Assembly (NCBI GenBank): GCA_035652235.1
Contig: DASREE010000042.1
Location: forward strand, 62,001 to 126,000
Reading direction: 5' to 3'
From: PALSA-612 sp035652235
GTDB lineage: Bacteria; Actinomycetota; Thermoleophilia; Gaiellales; Gaiellaceae
DNA length: 64,000 bases
Shown here: in pieces, positions 50,615 through 57,761 of the stretch
How positions within the stretch are numbered: the stretch's first letter is position 1
Layout: the number at the start of each line of letters is the position of its first letter
The notes under the pieces: generated by a model
Told to the model about the DNA's origin: nothing
Database searches by the model: none
The model's input: only the letters and a program-made list of their open reading frames with translations
Translations under genes and position numbers: made by a program

Positions 50615-51154
50615 TCAGGGAAGCCAGCCGTCGCGGTAGCGAACCGGCTGCCGACGCGTGAGCGTGCTGTACGCCACTTCGGGCTCGTTCGTCTCGGCCG
50701 ACACGCTCGCGCCGTAGCGTCGCGCGACCTCGTCGACGGTGTAGCCGCCCCAGTCGGGACCGTCCTGATGCTGGCGTGCGCCGACCGCGACGACGATGCA
50801 TGGTCCGCTTCCGGCGCCGACGATCACGTGCTTCGTTCCGGGCGGGCAGTGCACGAGATCCCACTGCGCGAGTGCGCGTTCCTCTCCTTCGACGACGAGC
50901 ACGGCTTCGCCCTGCACGACGAGGAAGTCCTCCTGGTCAGCCTCCCAGTGGTACATCGCCATCGTCTCGCCGGGCGCGAGGACGCAGATGCCGATGCCGA
51001 CCTGCTCGAACTCGGCGTCCCCCTCGAAGTCGCAGTACGCGGAGCGTCCCTCGGCCCAGCGCCAGCGCGCGTCGCGCCCGTTCAGCACGAACCACCCGTC
51101 GCCCGCGGGCACCACTCCGTCGTCTGTGCGCTCGAGCGGCGCTTCGGGAACCAT
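50615..51154 (-). CDS. Cupin-domain protein
   Basis: 179 residues. Cupin core: GETMAMYHWEADQEDFLVVQGEAVLVVEGE and CPPGTKHVIVGAG, with His/Glu ligands only partly kept. The C-terminus has DWGGYTVDEVARRYGASV. Function unknown. ATG 51154 or 51172 possible. 41 bases downstream of the coiled-coil gene, likely cotranscribed. Confidence 0.78.
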   Translation of the reverse strand: MVPEAPLERTDDGVVPAGDGWFVLNGRDARWRWAEGRSAYCDFEGDAEFEQVGIGICVLAPGETMAMYHWEADQEDFLVVQGEAVLVVEGEERALAQWDLVHCPPGTKHVIVGAGSGPCIVVAVGARQHQDGPDWGGYTVDEVARRYGASVSAETNEPEVAYSTLTRRQPVRYRDGWLP

Positions 51155-51195
51155 GCACTGAGCTTGCCGCATGCGCGCGGTCGCGCGCAACCGGA

Positions 51196-52977
51196 CTATG
51201 CGCGGAGCTCGTTCACGAACGGCTCGAAGACCTCGTAGACGACGCCGTCGACCGAGCGCGGGAGCGCTCCGTTCGCGTCGGCGACCTCGCGCAGCGAGGT
51301 CACGTACCAGCGCCATTCCTCCGCGCGCTCCGGATGCGCAGGCGCGTGCCGCTCGACCGCGGACGCGATCGCGTCGATCGTGAACGCGCCGGCGGGCGTG
51401 GCTGCGGGAACGGCCGGAGCCGGCTCGCGCGGCGGGTCGGGTCGGGCCGGAGCGTCGCCGCTGCGGAGATTCCGGGCGATCGCCTCGAGCTGTGCGCGGG
51501 CGGCGTCGATCTCGCGCTGCGCGGTTGCGACCGCGTGCTCTCGCTCCGCGAGAGCGTTCTCTGCCTCGGCGAGTGCGCGCTCTCGCGCCCCGAGCTCGTC
51601 GTGCTGCTCGGCGAGGCGGCGCTGGACCGCTGCGAGGCCCTTCGCGGCGCCCTCCTCGCGCTGCCGGAGCTCCTGCTCCGCGGCGTCCGCCGCGGCACGG
51701 CGGTCGGCGAGGTCCGCCTCCCGGTCGGCCAGGTTTCGGCGGGCCTCCTCGAGCGAGGCCGTCCCGCCCGCGAGGGCGGCGTTCCGCGTGTCGAGGTCGC
51801 GCTCGCGCGAGTCGAGCGCATCGTGTCGGGCGTCGAGCTGCCGCTCGCGCTCGGTCATGTCTCGGCGGGCCTCCGTGAGCGAGGCCGTCGCGCCCGCGAG
51901 GGCGGCCTCCCGCGTGTCGAGGTCGCGCTCGCGCGAGTCGACCGCGTCGTGTTGGGCGTCGAGCTGTCGCTCGCGTTCGCGCAAATCTCGGCGGGCCTCC
52001 GTGAGCGACGCGGTCGCGCCCGCGAGGGCGGCCTCGCGGGTGTCGAGGTCGCGCTCGCGCTCCGAGAGCTCGCGTCGCGCGCTCTGCAGAGCGGTCTTTG
52101 CGGCCGCGATGTCCGCATCGTGCGCGTCGAGGTCCGAACGCATGCTTTCGAGCGTCGTTGCGGCGGTTGCGACCTCCGCGCCGCGTGCGGCGATTGCAGC
52201 CGCGCGCTCGTCCAGCCCGCGCTCGCGCTCCGCGAGCGCGTTCGCCTCGTCCGCAAGCGTCGCGGCCTCGGCAGCGAGCCGGTCGCGCTCGCCGGCCAGC
52301 GTGCGCGCCTCCGCAGCAAGGCGATGCTCGCGCTCGACGAGGTCGGCTCGGGCCGCGTCGAGCGACGCCGCGCCGGCGAGCTCGAGGTCGCGTGCCGCGA
52401 GCGCCCGCGCCCGGTCGTCGAGCTCCTGCTCGCGCACGGCGAGCGCGTTTCGTTCCTCCTGAAGGTTCGTCCGTGCCACGTCGAGCGCGGCTTGCAGTGC
52501 GTCGAGGTCGTGCGAGCGTGTCGCCGTCCGCGCCGCGTCCGCCTCGAGCGCGCGCTCGCGCTCGACGAGTGCCGCTTCTCGCGCGGCGACGTCGGCGCGC
52601 GTCGCTGCCGCCGTCGCCTCTGCCGCCGCGACTGCCCGCTCGCGCTCGGCGACGCGGTCGCGCGTCTCGGCGACGGTTGCCTCCGCCTCGCGCAGCGCGG
52701 CCGTCGCCGCGGCGAGCTCGAGCTCGCGCGCCTCGACGCCGATGCGGGCGATCGTCGTCGGCTCGGACGAGGGGCGCGCCGGTTGCAGCGCGCCCGCCGC
52801 GGCCGCGACGCGCGTGCGCACCTCGAGCACGCGCGACTGGTGGCGGATGATCTCGGCCGCCTCGGCGACCGTCCGCGCGTCGTAGCCGCCCGCCGGGTGA
52901 GGCGTGGGCGGGGGAACGGCGGCAAGCGCCGGCTCGGCCGCCTGAGCCGTCTTTGCACGCCGGGCCATGACGCCCAT
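51196..52977 (-). CDS. Long coiled-coil protein with 42-residue tandem repeats
   Basis: 593 residues. Residues ~75-505 are an almost unbroken coiled coil rich in Ala, Arg, Glu and Leu. Residues 307-432 contain three 42-residue repeats (RERDLDTREAALAGATASLT ..), the first two 38/42 identical. A Pro-rich linker (~510-528) precedes a folded C-terminal domain (IDAIASAVERHAPAHPERAEEWRWYV). No membrane segment. Function unknown; a cytoskeletal or scaffold role is only a guess. Confidence 0.8.
   Translation of the reverse strand: MGVMARRAKTAQAAEPALAAVPPPTPHPAGGYDARTVAEAAEIIRHQSRVLEVRTRVAAAAGALQPARPSSEPTTIARIGVEARELELAAATAALREAEATVAETRDRVAERERAVAAAEATAAATRADVAAREAALVERERALEADAARTATRSHDLDALQAALDVARTNLQEERNALAVREQELDDRARALAARDLELAGAASLDAARADLVEREHRLAAEARTLAGERDRLAAEAATLADEANALAERERGLDERAAAIAARGAEVATAATTLESMRSDLDAHDADIAAAKTALQSARRELSERERDLDTREAALAGATASLTEARRDLRERERQLDAQHDAVDSRERDLDTREAALAGATASLTEARRDMTERERQLDARHDALDSRERDLDTRNAALAGGTASLEEARRNLADREADLADRRAAADAAEQELRQREEGAAKGLAAVQRRLAEQHDELGARERALAEAENALAEREHAVATAQREIDAARAQLEAIARNLRSGDAPARPDPPREPAPAVPAATPAGAFTIDAIASAVERHAPAHPERAEEWRWYVTSLREVADANGALPRSVDGVVYEVFEPFVNELRA
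51682..52059 (-). repeat. Three 126-bp coding repeats (42 residues each)
   Basis: In-frame tandem repeats within the coiled-coil gene, residues 307-348, 349-390 and 391-432; the third has diverged more. The 42-residue period equals six heptads, so the coiled-coil register is kept. Confidence 0.85.
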
Positions 52978-53011
52978 TTGTCGGCATCCGGGCGGCGAAC
53001 CTTGACGGTCA

Positions 53012-53103
53012 CGGAGCGGCGCCAGAGTCGAACTGACCTACGCGTGGGCTGCACGCGCGTACCGGTTTTGAAGACCGGCTGGGGCACCGGCCCCTGCCGC
53101 TCC
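53012..53103 (-). tRNA. selC: tRNA-Sec (anticodon UCA)
   Basis: 92 bases on the minus strand. GGAGCGGC at the 5' end pairs with GCCGCTCC: an 8-bp acceptor as in bacterial tRNA-Sec. D arm GGGGC/GCCCC, anticodon stem CCGGT/ACCGG with loop CTTCAAA (anticodon at 53069-53071), a long variable arm of ~8 bp with one bulge, and a T arm with TTCGACT loop. Discriminator G; CCA not encoded. A TATGGT -10 lies 7 bases before the 5' end. selA and selB are 6-9 kb away. Confidence 0.95.
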
Positions 53104-53110
53104 GGTGCGA

Positions 53111-53116
53111 ACCATA
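53111..53116 (-). promoter_or_regulatory. -10 hexamer TATGGT of tRNA-Sec
   Basis: TATGGT on the minus strand, 7 bases before the mature tRNA 5' end, the same spacing as at leaderless mRNAs. Suggests transcription begins at or very near G1 of the tRNA. Confidence 0.5.
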
Positions 53117-53128
53117 GGCGCGCCGGGC

Positions 53129-53436
53129 TCAGACCATGTGGACGTCGACCTCGTAGTGGCGGACCTCGAGGTCGCGCTCGACGAGATACTTGTCGTCCTT
53201 CTCGAAGAAGACCGCGAGCTCCAGCGTCGCCCGCGAAGCCTTTCACGTCCTCCAGCCTGTCGAAGAGGAGGATCGTCTCGAACTCCGCGTAAACCCGCGC
53301 GCTCACGCCGCAGGACGAGGGTCCCGCGCGCGCCGGAGATCTCGCGTGCGTTCCGCATCCCCGTCTCCTCGAGATAGGCCGCGTACGCCGGACCGTCCTC
53401 GGCGAGCGTCGCGCCGCGCCAGACGCGGGCGATCAT
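53129..53436 (-). pseudogene. Frameshifted ABM (antibiotic biosynthesis monooxygenase)-like gene
   Basis: Starting at ATG 53436 (ATGA overlap with the cupin stop): MIARVWRGATLAEDGPAYAA and YLEETGMRNAREIS in frame one; VYAEFETILLFDRLEDVKGF in a second frame; AVFFEKDDKYLVERDLEVRH and YEVDVHMV to the TGA in a third. Together they make one ~100-residue ABM-type protein with two frame changes, near 53296-53310 and 53225-53240. Either real decay or sequencing error. Confidence 0.8.
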
Positions 53437-53822
53437 GCGCCCTCCAGGTACTTGGTGTCCCAGCCGGAGTGCGCGAACGCCTCGCCCGCCCGCCCCGCGC
53501 CGACGGAGACGACGACGGTTCCGTCGGTCTTCGCGACGGCGTTCCGCTCGGCGGCCGGATCCTCGATGTAGACGAGCGTGCCCGCCGGCGCGTCGATCTC
53601 GTCGTCGCCGACCGTGAACGTCGCGTGGCCGCTCCAGACCGCGTAGAGCTCGGGCGCGCCGCTCTCCTTCTCGTCGTGCCGCTTGATCACCTCGTCGCCG
53701 TCGGTGCCGCGCCAGGCGTTCACGCCGAACGTGCTGATCCCGAAGTGATGTCGGATGGGCGCCCAGTAGGGCCACTGCTCGGCTGCGATCGAATCGATGT
53801 GCCCTGTGCGGTACCCGGTCAT
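53433..53822 (-). CDS. Cupin-like protein
   Basis: 129 residues from ATG 53822: MTGYRTGHIDSIAAEQWPYW, RHDEKESGAPELYAVWSGHATFTVG and APAGTLVYIEDP. A small cupin with HDE ligands of the first motif and a weak second motif. It is divergent from the CGNR regulator across a perfect inverted repeat, and followed by the frameshifted ABM gene. Confidence 0.78.
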   Translation of the reverse strand: MTGYRTGHIDSIAAEQWPYWAPIRHHFGISTFGVNAWRGTDGDEVIKRHDEKESGAPELYAVWSGHATFTVGDDEIDAPAGTLVYIEDPAAERNAVAKTDGTVVVSVGAGRAGEAFAHSGWDTKYLEGA

Positions 53823-53841
53823 CTCGGCCTCCTCCGTTGGG

Positions 53842-53868
53842 TAACCGGTGATACCGTTACACCGGTTA
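53842..53868. promoter_or_regulatory. Perfect inverted repeat operator, cupin/CGNR divergent region
   Basis: TAACCGGTG (53842-53850), a 9-base spacer ATACCGTTA, then CACCGGTTA (53860-53868). The last base is the A of the CGNR gene ATG. The site lies 20 bases from the cupin start on the other side. Likely bound by the CGNR protein or another dimeric regulator. Confidence 0.7.
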
Positions 53869-54383
53869 TGGGCAACCTCGAGCTTATACGCGACTTCCTG
53901 AACACCGCCGATCTCGAGCAGGGGACCGACGAGCTCGGAGGCGCAGGGGGACTCCGCGACTGGCTCCTCGCCAATGGTCTCGCAAAGCCGCGCCATCGTG
54001 CAAGTGACGAGGACGCGGCCGAGGCCCGCGCCGTCCGCGAGGCGCTCCGCGAGCTCGCCCGCGAGCACACGGGCGCAACCGCCGATCGCGACATCGCGAG
54101 CCGCACGCTCGACATCGCAGCGCGGAACGCCGGGCTTCAGGTGCGGTTCCGCGACGGAGCGATCGGCTTCGTGCCGAGCACGAGCGGCGGGCTCGGCACC
54201 CTGCTCGCCGCGGTCGGCGAGTCGATGGCGGACGGCTCGTGGCGGCGCCTGAAGGCGTGCCGCTCGGACACGTGCCGGTGGGCATTCATCGACGAAGCGC
54301 GAAACCAGTCGCGTCAGTGGTGCGACATGCGGGTGTGCGGCAACCGCGCAAAGGCACGGACGTTCAGAGGCAAGCGTGCGTAG
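53868..54383 (+). CDS. CGNR zinc-finger transcription regulator
   Basis: 171 residues. N-terminal ABATE-type domain (LELIRDFLNTADLEQGTDEL), C-terminal zinc finger CRSDTCRWAFIDEARNQSRQ and CDMRVCGNRAKARTF with the CGNR signature. These are probable stress-response regulators. Its stop is 8 bases inside azlC, so it is cotranscribed with azlCD and may control them and the divergent cupin. Confidence 0.88.
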   Translation: MGNLELIRDFLNTADLEQGTDELGGAGGLRDWLLANGLAKPRHRASDEDAAEARAVREALRELAREHTGATADRDIASRTLDIAARNAGLQVRFRDGAIGFVPSTSGGLGTLLAAVGESMADGSWRRLKACRSDTCRWAFIDEARNQSRQWCDMRVCGNRAKARTFRGKRA

Positions 54384-55047
54384 GGGCGCACGCGTGGCAG
54401 CACCGCTGCTCCCGGCGGCCGCGGCGCTCGGCGCGTCGTTCGGCGTCCTCGCGCGCGCGACTCACTTCGACGGCGTGGCGGCGATCGTCATGTCGGCGAC
54501 GACGTTCGCCGGGTCTGCGCAGGTAGCGGCGGTGTCCGTCCTCGCGGCGGGCGGCGGCGTCGCGGCAGCCGTCGGCGCTGCGCTCCTCCTGAACGCTCGC
54601 TATGCCCCGATCGGGATCAGCGTCGCGAAGTCGTTTCGCGGGCACGTCGCGAAGCGGTTCGCGGAGTCGCAGCTCGTCGTCGACGAATCCTGGGCACTCG
54701 CGGGGGGTGGGACGAAGCGCTTCGATCGTCGCGTCCTCCTCGGCGTCGGTGCGGCGCTGTGGGTCGCGTGGGTGAGCGGCACCGCGGCCGGCGTCGCGCT
54801 CGGGCGCGCGATCCACGATACGTCGGTCTTCGGCCTGGACGGCGCGTTCGCCGCGCTCTTCGCAGCCCTGCTCGCGGCGCAGCTGCGGGACCGGCGGCGC
54901 CTCGCCGCGGCGGCGGGCGGCGCGGCCATCGCCGCGGTGTTGATCCCCATCGCGCCTGCGGGCGTCCCGATCATCGCGGCGACTGCAGCGGTCCTCGTCG
55001 GCTGGCGGAGCGGGAAAATCGTAGGCCGACCGAAGGCTGGCCCATGA
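54376..55047 (+). CDS. azlC: AzlC-family branched-chain amino acid exporter, large subunit
   Basis: 223 residues, about six or seven helices. FGVLARATHFDGVAAIVMSA, TTFAGSAQVAAVSVLAAGG and LLLNARYAPIGISVA are AzlC hallmarks. With AzlD it exports branched-chain amino acids (known in family; substrate here not proven). Confidence 0.9.
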   Translation: MRRGARVAAPLLPAAAALGASFGVLARATHFDGVAAIVMSATTFAGSAQVAAVSVLAAGGGVAAAVGAALLLNARYAPIGISVAKSFRGHVAKRFAESQLVVDESWALAGGGTKRFDRRVLLGVGAALWVAWVSGTAAGVALGRAIHDTSVFGLDGAFAALFAALLAAQLRDRRRLAAAAGGAAIAAVLIPIAPAGVPIIAATAAVLVGWRSGKIVGRPKAGP

Positions 55048-55352
55048 GCGCCGCGTGGCAGGCCGTGCTGCTCGTCGGCGCCGGGACGGCGGTGCTGAAG
55101 GCGGTCGGGCCCGTCGGCGTCGCCGGCCGGCGGTTGCCGCCGTTCGCCGACCGGCTGCTCGAGCTCGTCGCGCCTGCGATCCTCGCCGCGCTCGTCGTCA
55201 CGGAGACGTTCGGCAGCGGGGGGTCGCTCGTCGTGGACGCGCGACTTGCAGGCGTCGCGACCGGCGTCGCGGCGGTGGCGCTCCGGGCGCCGCTCTGGGC
55301 GGTCGTCGTGGCCGGCGCGGCGGCGACTGCGCTCGTCCGCGCGCTCAGCTGA
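55044..55352 (+). CDS. azlD: AzlD-family small subunit of the amino acid exporter
   Basis: 102 residues, four helices: WQAVLLVGAGTAVLKAVGPV, LVAPAILAALVVTETF. ATG overlaps azlC stop (ATGA). Its last 8 bases overlap the converging HAD gene. Confidence 0.88.
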   Translation: MSAAWQAVLLVGAGTAVLKAVGPVGVAGRRLPPFADRLLELVAPAILAALVVTETFGSGGSLVVDARLAGVATGVAAVALRAPLWAVVVAGAAATALVRALS

Positions 55353-56004
55353 AGCGGGCGAGCAGCTCGTCCGGCGGCAGGTCGGCGAGCGAGTCGAGCA
55401 GCAGGTCGGCCTCGTCGAGCCCGAACTCCCGCGTGACGTCGTTCGGGATCGCGACGACGTAGATCCCGGCCGCCTTCGCGGCGCGGACCCCGTTCGGCGA
55501 GTCCTCGAACACGACCGCCTCGTCCGCGCCGACGCCGAGGACGTCGAGCGCCTCGAGGTACATCGTCGGGCTCGGCTTCGCGCGCTCGTGGTCGCGGTCG
55601 GCGGTGATGATCGCGTGCCAGCCGACCGCGCGCTCGAGCCGCTCGAGATGGAGGTCGATCCAGGCGCGCGACGCGCTCGAGACGATCGCGCGCTTCAGGC
55701 CGAGCCGGTCGGCCGCCTCGAGGTACTCGAGGATCCCGGGCCGCAGCTCCTCGGCCTCGATCAGGGAGATCTCGTGTGCGTACCGGCGCTCGTTCAGCGC
55801 GTCGCGCTCGAGCGGCTCGCCGACGAGCTGCTCGAGGTGGTCCATCGGGCTCCAGCGGCCCGTCGTGCCGACGATCCCGGCCCACTCGTCGGCGGGCAGT
55901 TCGTGGCCGTGCTCTCGGTAGAGCCACTCCCAGCCCGCACGCGACGCCGTCTCCGTGTCGATGATGAGCCCGTCGAAGTCGAAGAGGAACGCCTTGATCG
56001 CCAC
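55345..56004 (-). CDS. HAD-superfamily phosphatase/phosphomutase-like
   Basis: 219 residues. Nucleophile motif FLFDFDGLIIDTE, motif II IVSSASRAW, motif III Lys in KPSPTMYLEAL and acidic motif VVFEDSPNGV. Resembles beta-phosphoglucomutase or sugar-phosphate phosphatases. GTG start 20 bases from the divergent hydantoinase gene; a TACTCT hexamer lies 8 bases upstream. Confidence 0.88.
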   Translation of the reverse strand: MAIKAFLFDFDGLIIDTETASRAGWEWLYREHGHELPADEWAGIVGTTGRWSPMDHLEQLVGEPLERDALNERRYAHEISLIEAEELRPGILEYLEAADRLGLKRAIVSSASRAWIDLHLERLERAVGWHAIITADRDHERAKPSPTMYLEALDVLGVGADEAVVFEDSPNGVRAAKAAGIYVVAIPNDVTREFGLDEADLLLDSLADLPPDELLARFS

Positions 56005-56024
56005 GGCGATGCAGAGTACGTCGC
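56005..56024. promoter_or_regulatory. 20-base divergent promoter region with overlapping -10 boxes
   Basis: Between two GTG starts only 20 bases exist. TACTCT (minus, 56013-56018) nearly coincides with CAGAGT (plus, 56012-56017). Both transcripts would be leaderless and the promoters mutually exclusive. Confidence 0.4.
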
Positions 56025-57761
56025 GTGGCGATCCTCGGCGTCGACGTCGGCGGCACGTTCACCGACGCGGTTCTCCTCGACGGCGGCGAGCTGCGCACGG
56101 CGAAGGTGCCGACGGCCGAACGGCAGGAGGAATCGGCGCTGGCGGCCGCCCGCGCCGTCGGTGCGGAGCACGTCGAGCGCTTCGTCCACGGCACGACCGT
56201 CGCGACGAACGCGCTGCTCGAGCGGCGCGGCGCGAGGACCGCGTTCGTCGCGAACGAGGGCTTCGAGCATCTGCTCTACCTCCGCCGGCAGGCGCGTGCG
56301 CACCTGTACAGGCTCTGCGACGAGCAACCGGAGCCGCTCGTCGCGCTCGAGCGCTGCCACGGAGTCCGCGGCCGGCTCAGTCCCGAGGGTGAGCTCGCGC
56401 CGCTCGAGCTCGCGACGCTGCCCGACCTCGGCGGTGTCGACGCCGCCGCCGTGTGCCTGCTCTTCGCCTTCCGCGACCCGTCCCACGAACGCGCGGTCGC
56501 GGCCGCGTTGCGCGCGCGGCACCCGCACGTTCACGTCGTCGCCTCGCACGAGGTGGCGCCCGAGTTCCGGGAGTACGAGCGCGCGTCGACGACGGTCGCG
56601 GACGCCTATCTCGCGCCGGTGACGGGGCGGTACCTGCGCTCGCTCGCGGGCGCCGCGCGCGACGCCGGCCTGCCCGAGCCGCACGTCATGCTCTCGTCCG
56701 GCGGCGTCGCGACGGTGAGCGACGCGGCGGCGCATCCGGCCGCCCTGCTCGTGTCGGGACCCGCGGGCGGCGTCGTCGGCGCGGGCCTCGTCGCGCGGCG
56801 TGCCGGGTTCGAGAATGCGATCGCGTTCGACATGGGCGGCACGTCGACCGACGTCTGTCTCCTGCCCGGCGGACACGCGGCGCGGGTCGCCGAGCGCACG
56901 GTGGGCGGCTTCCCGATCCGGCTGCCGACGGTCGACCTCCACACGGTCGGCGCGGGCGGCGGCTCGCTCGTCCGGCGCGACGCGGGCGGCGCGATCCGCG
57001 TCGGCCCGGAGTCGGCCGGCGCGCGTCCCGGCCCCGCCTGCTACGGCGCGGGCGGCGGCGCGACGGTGACCGACGCGAACCTGCTGCTCGGACGGTTGCC
57101 CGACGAGCTGCCGGGCGGGCTCGCGCTCGACCGGGACGCCGCGGCGCGCGCCCTCGCCGACGTGGACCCGGCCGCCGTGATCGACGTCGTGAACGCCGAG
57201 ATGCTGCGCGCGCTCCGCGTCGTGTCCGTCGAGCGCGGCGAGGATCCTCGCGACTTCGCGCTCGTCGCGTTCGGCGGCGCGGGGCCGCTGCACGCGTGCG
57301 CGCTCGCCGAGGAGCTCGGCATCGACGCGGTGCTCGTGCCGCACGCCGCCGGCGTCCTCTCCGCCCTCGGCCTCGTCGCCGGCGACGAGCGCCGCGACCG
57401 CGTCGTCTCCTACGTGCGCCCGCTCGCCGACGTCGGCGACCTTCCCGCGGTGGGCGACGCCGACCTGCGCTACCGCGGCCAGTCGTTCGAGCTCACGGTG
57501 CCGCTGCAGCCCGATCTCGCGGAGGCGTTCCACCGCGCGCACGAGGACCGGTACGGCTACGCCGACCGCGGGCGCGAGATCGAGCTCGTCGCCGTCCGGA
57601 CCGCGGATGTCGTCCCCGGCCCCGACGTCGGCTTCCAAGTAACACGCCGTTACGACGTGGTCGGGCCGTCGGTCGTCGAGCTGCCCGGTGCGACGTGCTG
57701 GGTTCCCGCCGGCTGGAGCGGTGCGACGAACGACGACGGGACGCTGGTGCTTCGCCGGTGA
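56025..57761 (+). CDS. hyuA: Hydantoinase/oxoprolinase subunit A
   Basis: 578 residues. ATPase-type: ILGVDVGGTFTDAVLLDGGE, HGTTVATNALLERRGA, IAFDMGGTSTDVCLL and VAFGGAGPLHACALAEELGI. Works with subunit B to open cyclic amides such as N-methylhydantoin or 5-oxoproline; true substrate unknown. Followed by subunit B with GTGA overlap. Confidence 0.92.
   Translation: MAILGVDVGGTFTDAVLLDGGELRTAKVPTAERQEESALAAARAVGAEHVERFVHGTTVATNALLERRGARTAFVANEGFEHLLYLRRQARAHLYRLCDEQPEPLVALERCHGVRGRLSPEGELAPLELATLPDLGGVDAAAVCLLFAFRDPSHERAVAAALRARHPHVHVVASHEVAPEFREYERASTTVADAYLAPVTGRYLRSLAGAARDAGLPEPHVMLSSGGVATVSDAAAHPAALLVSGPAGGVVGAGLVARRAGFENAIAFDMGGTSTDVCLLPGGHAARVAERTVGGFPIRLPTVDLHTVGAGGGSLVRRDAGGAIRVGPESAGARPGPACYGAGGGATVTDANLLLGRLPDELPGGLALDRDAAARALADVDPAAVIDVVNAEMLRALRVVSVERGEDPRDFALVAFGGAGPLHACALAEELGIDAVLVPHAAGVLSALGLVAGDERRDRVVSYVRPLADVGDLPAVGDADLRYRGQSFELTVPLQPDLAEAFHRAHEDRYGYADRGREIELVAVRTADVVPGPDVGFQVTRRYDVVGPSVVELPGATCWVPAGWSGATNDDGTLVLRR

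Noticed and set aside
51682..52059. Tandem repeats considered as a CRISPR array
   Set aside because: The 126-base period is in frame, codes for heptads, and has no spacers.
53129..53436. Possibility that the broken ABM gene is a selenoprotein
   Set aside because: The interruptions are frame changes, not an in-frame TGA, and I see no SECIS-like hairpin tied to a TGA.
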